Source of the DNA: Streptomyces sp. Ru71
Lineage (GTDB): Bacteria > Actinomycetota > Actinomycetes > Streptomycetales > Streptomycetaceae
DNA length: 64,000 nt
Reading direction: 5' to 3'
Assembly (NCBI RefSeq): GCF_002920535.1
Contig: NZ_PQSS01000025.1
Coordinates: forward strand, 27,301-91,300
Below are positions 33,122 to 41,229 of the stretch, piece by piece. Within the stretch, counting starts at the first letter, position 1. Every line of letters starts with the position of its first letter. The translations under genes were made by a program, and so were the position numbers. The notes beneath the pieces are model-generated. The model did not search any database. It was not told the DNA's origin and saw only the letters and a list, made by a program, of their open reading frames with translations.

Positions 33122-33660
33122 GCCAGCGCCTCCCGCAGTTGCTTGCGGGCGCGCATCGCCCGCGTCTTGACCGTGCCGGGCGGAATGCCGAGCACGACGG
33201 CCGCCTCCCGGGTGCTGAGCCCGTCGATGACCGTGGCCTGCAGCACGGCGCGCAGTTCGGGCGACAGCCTTATGAGCGCACCCGCGAGATCCCCGTGCTC
33301 CACCCCCGCGAGCACGCGCTCCTCGGCGGACACCTCGTCCCGGTGGCGCAGGCGGGCGAGCGCCTGCCGCAGCCGGCCGCGCGCGCCGTCCCGGCGCAGC
33401 GCGTCGACCAGGCGCCGCGCGCCGATCCGCCACAGCCACCCGGCGACGTCGCCCTCCTGGCGATAGCGGGCGCTGCCCCGCCACACCGCGAGGAACGTCT
33501 CCTGTACGACGTCGTCGACTATCCCGGCGTCGGCGCAGCGGCTGCGCATGCGCGCGGTCAGCCACGGCGCGTACCGCCGGTACAGCTCCTCGAAGGCGTG
33601 ACGGTCCCCGTCTGCCGCGATGGCCCGCAGCAGCTCCCCGTCGCTTCTCGTTTCGCTCAC
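33118..33660 (-). CDS. ECF-type RNA polymerase sigma factor
   Basis: The product is 180 aa with sigma region 2 (FEELYRRYAPWLTARM, DVVQETFLAVWRGSARY) and region 4 (LSPELRAVLQATVIDGLSTREAAVVLG, in pieces, with IPPGTVKTRAMRARKQLREAL as helix-turn-helix). The GTG start has GAGGAG upstream. It heads a five-gene minus-strand operon in which every junction overlaps, so one stimulus should set sigma, anti-sigma and ABC exporter levels together. Confidence 0.93.
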   Translation of the reverse strand: MSETRSDGELLRAIAADGDRHAFEELYRRYAPWLTARMRSRCADAGIVDDVVQETFLAVWRGSARYRQEGDVAGWLWRIGARRLVDALRRDGARGRLRQALARLRHRDEVSAEERVLAGVEHGDLAGALIRLSPELRAVLQATVIDGLSTREAAVVLGIPPGTVKTRAMRARKQLREALA

Positions 33661-33745
33661 GTCTCCTCATCGGACGAGCCCCACCGATCGGTTCACGGAA
33701 CCCGGCGGCGACTTTTCCCCGCCTTCCCCGGCCGGCCGGACCGGA

Positions 33746-34007
33746 GTGGTCGAGTACCGCATCGACCGGCACAGCGGCGTCGCCACCTGTGTGGCCGACA
33801 CGGACCCGGGCCACGGCGCAGCCCGTCGACCTCCCCGAGCACGCATGGGAACTCTCCGGCGGACGGAACGCGGACGGCTACTACGTCGTCTTCCACCCCG
33901 AGTCTCACTACTGGCCGCTTCAGCTCGTGGAGTGCGGCATCGTCCTGGCCCTGGCCGCGACGGCGACCGCGACCGCCTTCACGCTGCTGCGCCGCCGCAC
34001 GGCCTGA
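33746..34007 (+). pseudogene. Probable remnant of a small membrane protein
   Basis: Two frames carry one protein-like sequence: VVEYRIDRHSGVATCVADTDPGH from 33746, then after a one-base shift near 33815 AQPVDLPEHAWELSGGRNADGYYVVF and ESHYWPLQLVECGIVLALAATATATAFTLLRRR to the stop at 34007. The second part has one membrane helix and a basic end. The N-terminal part of such a protein, including any first membrane helix, is missing. A terminator follows. It is divergent from the ECF sigma gene. I cannot name the family. Confidence 0.4.
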
Positions 34008-34014
34008 GCCTCCG

Positions 34015-34062
34015 ACGTGTACGTCCCTTCTTTCGGGGGGAGGGACGTGCACGTCTTCTTTT
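34015..34062 (+). terminator. Hairpin with T-rich tail
   Basis: ACGTGTACGTCCC (34015-34027) pairs with GGGACGTGCACGT (34042-34054) with one G-T pair, followed by CTTCTTTT (34055-34062). It is one of the few terminators here with a T-tract. Confidence 0.85.
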
Positions 34063-34723
34063 GCGGGGCCCGGGGCGAGCTGCAGAGCCCGGCGCCAGGA
34101 GGTGCCCGGTGTTGCGGCTGGCCGGGGGTGGGTGCGCTCCCCGGCGCTGGCGGGGTGCCTCCCCCAAGCTCTTCGAGCAGGGGGGACCCCCAGCGCCCAC
34201 CCGTGCCGCCCTGGGGGCACCTCCCAGGCCCTTAAGGCACTGGGGGAGGCACGACTGCCCGCAGCTACGGAGTGGGAGAGCCCCCGACGGCGAGAAGGGG
34301 CCGGGGTGGGGGGTGTCCGCCCGCAGCGGCCGGCACCGCCAACCCTCACCGCGTCGGAGACAGTGGGTCGGACCGAGGACGGATACCCCCCACCCCGGCC
34401 CCGACCCACCCACCGGCAGAAGGCGCTACCTCAGCCGACCACCGGACGGTAACGGGCCGCCGCAGGCATTCAAGGGGCGCGGGGAACTGCGCGACCAGCC
34501 ACCACGCGCCCGCAGACGAGAACCGGCCCGGCGCCGCAGGCACCCGCACACGAACAACCCCCCGCTTCCCCACACGTCACGTCCCCGTAACCATCGATTC
34601 AGACGAGCTTGCGACGCTCGGCCAATGAAGCCCGCCCTGCCAGAGCCTCAGCACCCCCCGGAGGGTCCCGCGCGCCCCCTCTCCGACGCGCTCATGAGCC
34701 TGCAAGCGCGGAACAATGGGTTC
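34063..34723. repeat. Non-coding interval of Streptomyces-type dispersed repeats
   Basis: About 660 bp without a convincing gene. From 34155 to 34255 short inverted pieces appear (TGCCTCCCCCAAGCTCTTCG, then GAGCAGGGGGGACCCCCA, then CACTGGGGGAGGCACGA as the reverse of the first). From 34290 to 34415 GGGGTGGGGGGTGTCC pairs with GATACCCCCCACCCCGG. The frames are Arg/Pro-rich in all directions. A separate dispersed repeat copy lies at 34439-34507. The end (34560-34723) is the ppk leader. Confidence 0.65.
34439..34507. repeat. Dispersed intergenic repeat, copy 1
   Basis: The ~69-bp element contains GGGCCGCCGCAGGCATT, GGGGCGCGGGGAACTGCGCG and ACCAGCCACC. A second copy at 46992-47060 differs at few positions. 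I recall this GGGAACTGCGCGACCAGCC motif as very frequent between genes in Streptomyces genomes. It can fold through its GCGCG and TGCGCG parts. Confidence 0.75.
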
Positions 34724-36961
34724 ATGAGCCAGTCTGAGACGCAGGAAAAGCTCCAGCCCACCCAGCCTTCCGTGGGCTCCATCGCCGCGCACCGCCCGCA
34801 CACGGTGTCCGCCCCGGTCTCCGACCTCGATCCCGACCTCGACGCCGACCTGGACGCCTACGACGAGACCCAGGACGGCCAGGCCGACGGAACGCTCCCG
34901 CAGGGCCGCTTCCTGGACCGCGAACGCAGCTGGCTCGCCTTCAACGAGCGGGTCCTGGAGCTGGCCGAGGACCCGGACACCCCGCTCCTGGAACGCGCGA
35001 ACTTCCTCGCCATCTTCGCGAGCAACCTCGACGAGTTCTTCATGGTCCGCGTCGCCGGCCTGAAGCGCCGTATCGCCACCGGCGTCGCCACCCGCTCCGC
35101 CTCCGGCCTCCAGCCCCGCGAGGTGCTGGAGATGATCTGGGCCCGCTCCCGCGAGCTCATGGCGAGGCACGCCGCGTGCTTCCACGAGGACGTCGCGCCG
35201 GCCCTCGCCGAGGAGGGCATCCACCTGGTCCGCTGGAGCGAGCTGGCGGAGAAGGAGCAGGCCCGCCTGTTCACGCTCTTCCGGCACCAGATCTTCCCTG
35301 TCCTCACCCCCCTCGCGGTCGACCCCGCGCACCCCTTCCCGTACATCTCGGGCCTGAGCCTCAACCTCGCGGTCGTCGTCCGCAACCCGGTCAGCGGCCA
35401 CCGACACTTCGCCCGCGTCAAGGTCCCCCCGCTGCTGTCCCGCTTCCTGGAGGCCTCCCCCGGCCGCTACGTCCCCATCGAGGACGTCATCGCCGCCCAC
35501 CTGGAGGAGCTGTTCCCGGGCATGGAGGTGCTGGAGCACCACGCCTTCCGCCTCACCCGCAACGAGGACCTCGAAGTGGAGGAGGACGACGCCGAGAACC
35601 TCCTCCAGGCCCTCGAAAAGGAACTCATGCGGCGCCGCTTCGGCCCGCCCGTCCGCCTGGAGGTGGAGGAGTCCATCGACCGCGAGGTCCTGGACCTCCT
35701 GGTCCGCGAGCTGAAGATCTCCGAGGCGGAGGTCTACCCGCTGCCCGGCCCCCTGGACCTCACCGGCCTCTTCCGCATCCACAGCCTGGACCGCCCGGAG
35801 CTGAAGTACCCGAAGTTCGTCGCCGGCACCCACCGCGACCTCGCCGAGGTCGAGTCGGCCTCGGCCCCCGACATCTTCGCGGCGCTGCGCCAGCGCGACG
35901 TCCTGCTGCACCACCCCTACGACAGCTTCTCCACCTCCGTGCAGGCGTTCCTGGAGCAGGCCGCCCAGGACCCGGACGTCCTGGCGATCAAGCAGACGCT
36001 GTACCGCACCTCGGGCGACTCCCCGATAGTGGACGCCCTCATCGACGCCGCCGAGTCCGGCAAGCAGGTCCTCGTCCTGGTCGAGATCAAGGCCCGCTTC
36101 GACGAGCACGCCAACATCAAGTGGGCGCGCAAGCTGGAGGAGGCCGGCTGCCACGTCGTCTACGGCCTGGTCGGACTCAAGACGCACTGCAAGCTGTCCC
36201 TCGTCGTCCGCCAGGAGGGCGAGACGCTGCGCCGCTACAGCCACGTCGGCACGGGCAACTACCACCCCAAGACCGCCCGCCTCTACGAGGACCTCGGCCT
36301 GCTCACCGCGGACCCGCAGGTCGGCGCGGACCTCTCCGACCTGTTCAACCGCCTCTCCGGCTACTCCCGGCGCGAGACCTACCGCCGTCTGCTCGTCGCC
36401 CCCAAGTCCCTGCGCGACGGCCTGGTCTCCCGGATCAACAAGGAGACCCAGCACCACCGTGCCGGACGTCCCGCCTCCGTCCGTATCAAGGTCAACTCGA
36501 TGGTCGACGAGGCCGTCATCGACGCGCTCTACCACGCCTCCCAGGCCGGCGTGCCCGTCGACGTGTGGGTGCGCGGCATCTGCGCGCTGCGCCCGGGCGT
36601 GGCCGGCCTGTCGGAGAACATCCGTGTCCGCTCGATACTCGGCCGCTTCCTGGAACACTCCCGTGTCTTCGCCTTCGGCAACGGCGGCGAGCCGGAGGTG
36701 TGGATCGGCAGCGCGGACATGATGCACCGCAACCTCGACCGCCGTATCGAGGCCCTGGTCCGGGTCGTCGACCCCGCTCACCGGGCCGCGCTGAACCGGC
36801 TGTTGGAGACCGGCATGGCCGACACCACCGCCTCCTGGCATCTGGGCCCGGACGGCGAGTGGACCCGGCACGCGACCGACGCGGACGGTCAACCCCTGCG
36901 CAACGTCCAGGAGATGCTCATAGACGCCCGGAGGCGCCGGCGTGGCACAGCAACACCATGA
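34724..36961 (+). CDS. ppk: Polyphosphate kinase
   Basis: The product is 745 aa from the ATG at 34724; two upstream in-frame ATGs (34625, 34694) are less likely because homology begins after residue 55. After a ~50-residue acidic N-terminal tail come the PPK1 N domain (RERSWLAFNERVLELA), the helical domain and two phospholipase-D-like C domains. The autophosphorylated histidine is in GLKTHCKLSLV and the second conserved one in SHVGTGNYHP. PPK makes polyphosphate from ATP and in Streptomyces it also works in reverse and affects antibiotic production. It overlaps the CHAD gene by 20 bp and lies in the phosphate region. Confidence 0.96.
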   Translation: MSQSETQEKLQPTQPSVGSIAAHRPHTVSAPVSDLDPDLDADLDAYDETQDGQADGTLPQGRFLDRERSWLAFNERVLELAEDPDTPLLERANFLAIFASNLDEFFMVRVAGLKRRIATGVATRSASGLQPREVLEMIWARSRELMARHAACFHEDVAPALAEEGIHLVRWSELAEKEQARLFTLFRHQIFPVLTPLAVDPAHPFPYISGLSLNLAVVVRNPVSGHRHFARVKVPPLLSRFLEASPGRYVPIEDVIAAHLEELFPGMEVLEHHAFRLTRNEDLEVEEDDAENLLQALEKELMRRRFGPPVRLEVEESIDREVLDLLVRELKISEAEVYPLPGPLDLTGLFRIHSLDRPELKYPKFVAGTHRDLAEVESASAPDIFAALRQRDVLLHHPYDSFSTSVQAFLEQAAQDPDVLAIKQTLYRTSGDSPIVDALIDAAESGKQVLVLVEIKARFDEHANIKWARKLEEAGCHVVYGLVGLKTHCKLSLVVRQEGETLRRYSHVGTGNYHPKTARLYEDLGLLTADPQVGADLSDLFNRLSGYSRRETYRRLLVAPKSLRDGLVSRINKETQHHRAGRPASVRIKVNSMVDEAVIDALYHASQAGVPVDVWVRGICALRPGVAGLSENIRVRSILGRFLEHSRVFAFGNGGEPEVWIGSADMMHRNLDRRIEALVRVVDPAHRAALNRLLETGMADTTASWHLGPDGEWTRHATDADGQPLRNVQEMLIDARRRRRGTATP

Positions 36962-38144
36962 CCTGACGGACCCCACCGCCGCGCCGGTGACGGGGGACGC
37001 TCTGGCGGAGTACCTCCGCGCCCAGGCAACCCAGTTCCTGCGGGCGCTGCGCCTGCACCGCGAGACCGGCGGGTCGGCGAACGGCGCGAAGGCCGCCGCA
37101 CCACCGGCCGCACCCCTGGACGCGGCGCGCGCCCTGCGCCGCTCGGCCCGGCGCATCAGCGGCAGCCTGCACACGTTCCGCCCGGTCCTGGACGCCGACT
37201 GGTCGGAGGAGATGCGCCCCGAACTGGCCTGGGTCTCCGGCACGCTGGCCCTGGAGCACGCCTACGCGGCCCGTCTGGAACGACTGCTGGCGGCGCTGCA
37301 CCGGCTCTCGGGCGCGGCTGCGCTGCCCACGCAGGGGGTCGGCACCCACCAGACGGCCGGCACCCGTCAGACGACAGGCACCGACCAGACGCCCGGCACG
37401 CACCAGACGCCCGGCACCCGTCAGACGGCAGGCACCCCCCAGTCGGCCGGAACCGGCAACGGCACCGGCACCGGCACCGGCACCCACCAGACGAGCACGG
37501 CCACGGCCGACCGTGGCCAACTCACCGTGGGCGCCGCCAAGGCAGGCGCCCTCCTGGACCGGCAGCTGACCCTGGCCCGGACCCGGGCGCACTCCACGGC
37601 CCTGCAGGCCCTCGGCTCCTCCCGCTTCCACGCGATCGCCGACAAGGTCGCCGTCCTGGCCAGCGAGGTCCCGATCGTCTCCCCGGCGACCGACCTGCGC
37701 CCGCTGGCCGCGGCGGCGCGGGAGCGGCTGACCGACGCGGTGACGGCGCTGCCGCTGCTCACGGCGGGCAACCCGTACAACGCCGAGGCGCTGGTGCACG
37801 GCCTGTCGCCCGACCCGCCCGCCCCGCATCCGCAGGACGCCCCCTGGCACCAGGTCCGCCTGCTGCTGCGCCTGCACCGCTACGCCCAGGAGGTCCTGCT
37901 CGGCGGCGACGGCGACTCCGCCCCGCTGAACGTCCGGCTGCTGCAGGCCGGCCAGGCGCTGGACCGGCACCGGGACGCCTCGGAGGCGGCGGCCGCGGCG
38001 GCCCAGGCGGCACGTACCCCGCGGATCGCCCCGGCGACGGCGTACGCGCTCGGTGTGCTGCACGCCGACCAGCGGCACGAGGTGGAGGCGGCCCGGTACG
38101 CGTTCCAGCGCACCTGGGTGAAGGAAGCCGTAGGTCTCCCGTAA
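36942..38144 (+). CDS. CHAD-domain protein
   Basis: The product is 400 aa from a GTG inside the end of ppk. It has CHAD domain character: helical with conserved basic residues (RALRRSARRISGSLHTFRPVLD, and GALLDRQLTLARTRAHSTA, in pieces) that bind polyphosphate. Residues ~132-180 are an inserted run of six-residue repeats GTHQTA/GTRQTT/GTDQTP. CHAD proteins are polyphosphate-binding and commonly adjoin ppk; the overlap here indicates a shared operon. Confidence 0.87.
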   Translation: MAQQHHDLTDPTAAPVTGDALAEYLRAQATQFLRALRLHRETGGSANGAKAAAPPAAPLDAARALRRSARRISGSLHTFRPVLDADWSEEMRPELAWVSGTLALEHAYAARLERLLAALHRLSGAAALPTQGVGTHQTAGTRQTTGTDQTPGTHQTPGTRQTAGTPQSAGTGNGTGTGTGTHQTSTATADRGQLTVGAAKAGALLDRQLTLARTRAHSTALQALGSSRFHAIADKVAVLASEVPIVSPATDLRPLAAAARERLTDAVTALPLLTAGNPYNAEALVHGLSPDPPAPHPQDAPWHQVRLLLRLHRYAQEVLLGGDGDSAPLNVRLLQAGQALDRHRDASEAAAAAAQAARTPRIAPATAYALGVLHADQRHEVEAARYAFQRTWVKEAVGLP

Positions 38145-38300
38145 GGGCACCAGCCGAAACCCAGGACTCCCGTAAGGAGCACCAGCCGAAACCAGCGCGA
38201 GAAGCACGAGCCGAAACCAGCGTGAGAAGCACGAGCCGAAACCAGCGCGAGAAGCACCAGGCCGAAGCAAGCCGTAGATCTCCCGTAAGGAGCACCAGGC
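38123..38300 (+). repeat. 25-bp tandem repeat with flanking direct repeats
   Basis: AGCCGAAACCAGCGCGAGAA units start at 38184, 38209 and 38234 (25 bp apart), with a longer variant at 38152 and a degenerate one near 38258. The array is flanked by near-identical ~29-bp blocks: AAGCCGTAGGTCTCCCGTAA at the end of the CHAD gene and AAGCCGTAGATCTCCCGTAA at 38271-38290, each followed by GGGCACCAG or GGAGCACCAG. The right-hand block supplies the ribosome site of the NUDIX gene. Confidence 0.75.
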
Positions 38301-38711
38301 ATGCACCCTCCCGTCCTGGCCGCCGGCTGCGTCCTGTGGCGCCGTTCCCCGCTCGACGGCGCGCTGGAGCTGTGCCTGGTCCACCGCCCCAAGTACGACG
38401 ACCTCTCCTTCCCGAAGGGCAAGCTCAAGCCGGGCGAGGAGGCGCTGGCCGGCGCCCTGCGCGAAACCCTTGAGGAGACGGGGCACACCGCCGCCCCCGG
38501 CACCGAGCTGCCCACGCAGCACTACCTGGCGAACGGCCGCCGCAAGCAGGTCCGCTACTGGGCGGCCGAGGCCACCGGGGGCGCCTTCACCCCCTCCGAC
38601 GAGGTCGACCGCATCCTGTGGCTGCCCCCGGCGGCGGCCCGCGCGCGCCTCACCCAGCCGAGGGACCGGGCCCTGGTGGACGCGCTGCTCCAGGCGCTGC
38701 GGCTGGCATAG
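38301..38711 (+). CDS. NUDIX hydrolase (MutT-like)
   Basis: The product is 136 aa with a full NUDIX box GKLKPGEEALAGALRETLEE in which G-x5-E-x7-REtxEExG is met. AAGGAG lies 9 nt before the ATG. The upstream partners ppk and CHAD suggest a substrate of phosphate storage type, such as diadenosine or inositol polyphosphates or oxidised dGTP. It lacks the C-terminal histidine-phosphatase domain seen in mycobacterial MutT1. Confidence 0.9.
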   Translation: MHPPVLAAGCVLWRRSPLDGALELCLVHRPKYDDLSFPKGKLKPGEEALAGALRETLEETGHTAAPGTELPTQHYLANGRRKQVRYWAAEATGGAFTPSDEVDRILWLPPAAARARLTQPRDRALVDALLQALRLA

Positions 38712-38786
38712 TCGGACCGGTTCATCCGGGATCGGGCCGTGTCCTCGACGTAAGCGTTCCGTGACCTAACCACACCGTCCCGAGGG

Positions 38787-38830
38787 GTTCACCTCGCGTT
38801 CATTTACGCCCTTCGGCGGCTTCACCTGAT
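38787..38830 (+). promoter_or_regulatory. PHO boxes of pstS
   Basis: Four 11-bp direct repeats: GTTCACCTCGC (38787), GTTCATTTACG (38798), CCCTTCGGCGG (38809, degenerate) and CTTCACCTGAT (38820). The first two match the Streptomyces PhoP consensus GTTCAYYYRCG. They start 170 bp upstream of pstS, the strongest PhoP target known in S. coelicolor. Confidence 0.85.
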
Positions 38831-38956
38831 CTGCCTAATTTCGGCCTTACCCGGTGCGGACGCGATCTGGGGGGACGCGTCCGCCGAACCCAGACTTCGC
38901 AGCCATCACGCACGCCGCCGGATCAGGACGGCGGCTCCTGGAAGGAATTTCCTCAA

Positions 38957-40087
38957 GTGAAGCTTCAGCGCATGAACCGGCGGGCCCTCGCCCTCGGCGC
39001 ACTCGCCGTCTCCGGCGCCCTGGCCCTCACGGCGTGCGGCTCGGACGACACGGGCAGCAAGTCGAGCGGCGGTGGGGCCTCGACGTCCGCGGCGGCCGGC
39101 AACATCAAGTGCGACGACGCCAAGGGCCAGCTGCAGGCATCGGGCTCCACGGCGCAGAAGAACGCGATCGACGCCTGGGTGAAGCAGTTCACGCAGGCCT
39201 GCTCGGGCGTGCAGGTCAACTACAACCCGACGGGTTCCGGCGCCGGTATCACCGCGTTCCTGCAGGGCCAGACCGCCTTCGCCGGCTCGGACTCCGCGCT
39301 CAAGCCCGAGCAGGTCACCGAGTCCAAGAAGGTCTGCTCCGGCGGCCAGGCCATCGACCTGCCCATGGTCGGCGGCCCGATCGCCCTCGGCTACAACGTG
39401 CCGGGCGTGGACAACCTCGTCCTGGACGCCACCACGATCGCCAAGATCTTCGACGGCAAGATCACCAACTGGAACGACAAGGCCATCGCGGCGCTCAATC
39501 CGAACGCCAAGCTGCCCGACCTCAAGATCCAGGCGTTCCACCGCTCGGACGAGTCCGGCACCACCGACAACTTCACCAAGTACCTGATCAGCCAGGCCAA
39601 GGCCGACTGGCCGTACTCCGGCGGCAAGGCCTGGCAGGCCAAGGGCGGCCAGGCGGCGCAGGGCTCCTCCGGCCTGGCCGCGCAGGTCAAGCAGACCTCC
39701 GGCGCGATCTCGTACTTCGAGCTCTCCTACGCCGCCGACGGCATCAAGACCGTCGACCTGAAGACCGCCGCCCCCGAGCCGGCCAAGGCCACCGCGGAGA
39801 ACGCCTCCAAGGCGATCGCCTCCGCCAAGGTCGTGGGCACCGGCCAGGACCTGGCGCTCAAGCTGAACTACAACCCCACCGAGGCCGGCGCCTACCCGCT
39901 GACCCTGGTCACGTACGAGATCGTCTGCGACAAGGGCAACAAGTCCGACACCCTCGCCGGCACCAAGGCGTTCCTGCGCTACACCGCCTCCGAGGACGGC
40001 CAGAAGGTCCTGTCCGACAACTCCTACGCCCCCATCCCCGCCGAGATCATCTCCAAGGTCCGCACCACCATCGAGGGCCTGAGCTAA
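38957..40087 (+). CDS. pstS: Phosphate-binding lipoprotein PstS
   Basis: The product is 376 aa from a GTG with GAAGGAA upstream. Lipobox LTAC at Cys27, then a Gly/Ser linker and a PBP-like II domain. Phosphate-contacting stretches GSTAQKNAI, GSGAGITAF, FAGSDSAL and RSDESGTTDNF are present. It is the high-affinity phosphate receptor on the outer face of the membrane and the first gene of the pst operon; PHO boxes upstream put it under PhoRP. Confidence 0.96.
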   Translation: MKLQRMNRRALALGALAVSGALALTACGSDDTGSKSSGGGASTSAAAGNIKCDDAKGQLQASGSTAQKNAIDAWVKQFTQACSGVQVNYNPTGSGAGITAFLQGQTAFAGSDSALKPEQVTESKKVCSGGQAIDLPMVGGPIALGYNVPGVDNLVLDATTIAKIFDGKITNWNDKAIAALNPNAKLPDLKIQAFHRSDESGTTDNFTKYLISQAKADWPYSGGKAWQAKGGQAAQGSSGLAAQVKQTSGAISYFELSYAADGIKTVDLKTAAPEPAKATAENASKAIASAKVVGTGQDLALKLNYNPTEAGAYPLTLVTYEIVCDKGNKSDTLAGTKAFLRYTASEDGQKVLSDNSYAPIPAEIISKVRTTIEGLS

Positions 40088-40221
40088 GCGAGTGTGCGGC
40101 CCGGTTCCCGTCCAGGACCGGGCCGCACCGTCCGGTGCACCGCCGCCCGGGGCCGTCCCACGCGACACGACCCCACCGAGCCGCCCGTCATCCCGCGCGG
40201 CTCCGCAGACCGGAGAACCCG

Positions 40222-41229
40222 ATGAACATATCGACGCAGACCACTGACGCACCTCCCCCCACGCCCGAGCGCCCCGCCGCCCAGACCAAGCGCGCGGCCC
40301 GCGGCGCCACCCGCCCCGGTGACCGGATCTTCCTCGGCCTCTCCCGCGGGTCCGGCATCTTCCTGCTGGTGATCATGGCCGCCATCGCGGTCTTCCTCAC
40401 CTACCGCGCGTCCATCGCGATCAGCAAGGACGACGGCAACTTCCTCACCACGTTCGACTGGAACACCAACGTCAACCCGCCGGTCTTCGGCATCGCGGTG
40501 CTGGCCTTCGGCACGGTGGTCTCCTCGATCATCGCCATGGCCCTCGCGGTCCCGGTCGCGGTGGGCATCGCGCTGTTCCTCACCCACTACGCGCCGCGCC
40601 GCCTGAGGGGCCCCATCGCGTACGTGATCGACCTGCTCGCCGCGGTGCCGTCCATCGTGTACGGCCTGTGGGGCGCGCTGATCCTGGTCCCGCACCTGGG
40701 CGGCCTGTACAGCTGGCTGGACGACTACCTGGGCTGGACCGGCATCTTCTCCTGGCAGGGCGGCGCCGCGCGCTCCCTGCTCACCGTGGGCATCCTGCTC
40801 GCGATCATGATCCTGCCGATCATCACCAACGTCAGCCGTGAGGTCTTCCGGCAGACCCCGCTGATGCACCAGGAGGCGGCCCTCGCCCTCGGTGCCACGC
40901 GCTGGGAGGTCATCCGGATGTCGGTGCTGCCGTTCGGCCGCTCCGGCGTGATCTCCGCCTCGATGCTCGGCCTCGGCCGCGCGCTCGGCGAGACGATGGC
41001 CGTGGCCACGGTCCTGTCCCCGACCTTCGAGATCAAGGCCAGCCTGCTCGACCCGGGCGGCGGCACCTTCGCCCAGAACATCGCCAGCAAGTTCAGCGAG
41101 GCCACCGAGCTGGGCCAGGACGCGCTGATCGCCTCCGGTCTGGTCCTGTTCGTGATCACCCTGCTGGTCAACGGCGCGGCGCGCATGATCATCAACCGCC
41201 GCAAGGAGTACTCGGGGGCCAACGCATGA
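40222..41229 (+). CDS. pstC: Phosphate ABC permease PstC
   Basis: The product is 335 aa with six membrane helices after a ~35-residue cytoplasmic tail. The EAA-loop region EAALALGATRWEVIRMSVLP is present and couples to PstB. The stop overlaps pstA in an ATGA junction. 134 bp follow pstS, with the inverted GCGGCCCGG-type GC-rich run that often lowers downstream mRNA relative to pstS. Confidence 0.95.
   Translation: MNISTQTTDAPPPTPERPAAQTKRAARGATRPGDRIFLGLSRGSGIFLLVIMAAIAVFLTYRASIAISKDDGNFLTTFDWNTNVNPPVFGIAVLAFGTVVSSIIAMALAVPVAVGIALFLTHYAPRRLRGPIAYVIDLLAAVPSIVYGLWGALILVPHLGGLYSWLDDYLGWTGIFSWQGGAARSLLTVGILLAIMILPIITNVSREVFRQTPLMHQEAALALGATRWEVIRMSVLPFGRSGVISASMLGLGRALGETMAVATVLSPTFEIKASLLDPGGGTFAQNIASKFSEATELGQDALIASGLVLFVITLLVNGAARMIINRRKEYSGANA

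Noticed and set aside
34580..34724. PHO box upstream of ppk
   Set aside because: Only a single GGTTCATGAG-like piece is seen, overlapping the start; no 11-bp repeat series as before pstS.
34577..37243. 888-codon minus-strand open frame opposite ppk
   Set aside because: Composition (Val/Asp/Gly/Gln-rich, no hydrophobic core) is that of the antisense of a high-GC gene; ppk on the plus strand has all family motifs.
38184..38275. CRISPR array
   Set aside because: Units are contiguous 25-bp repeats without unique spacers and without cas genes.
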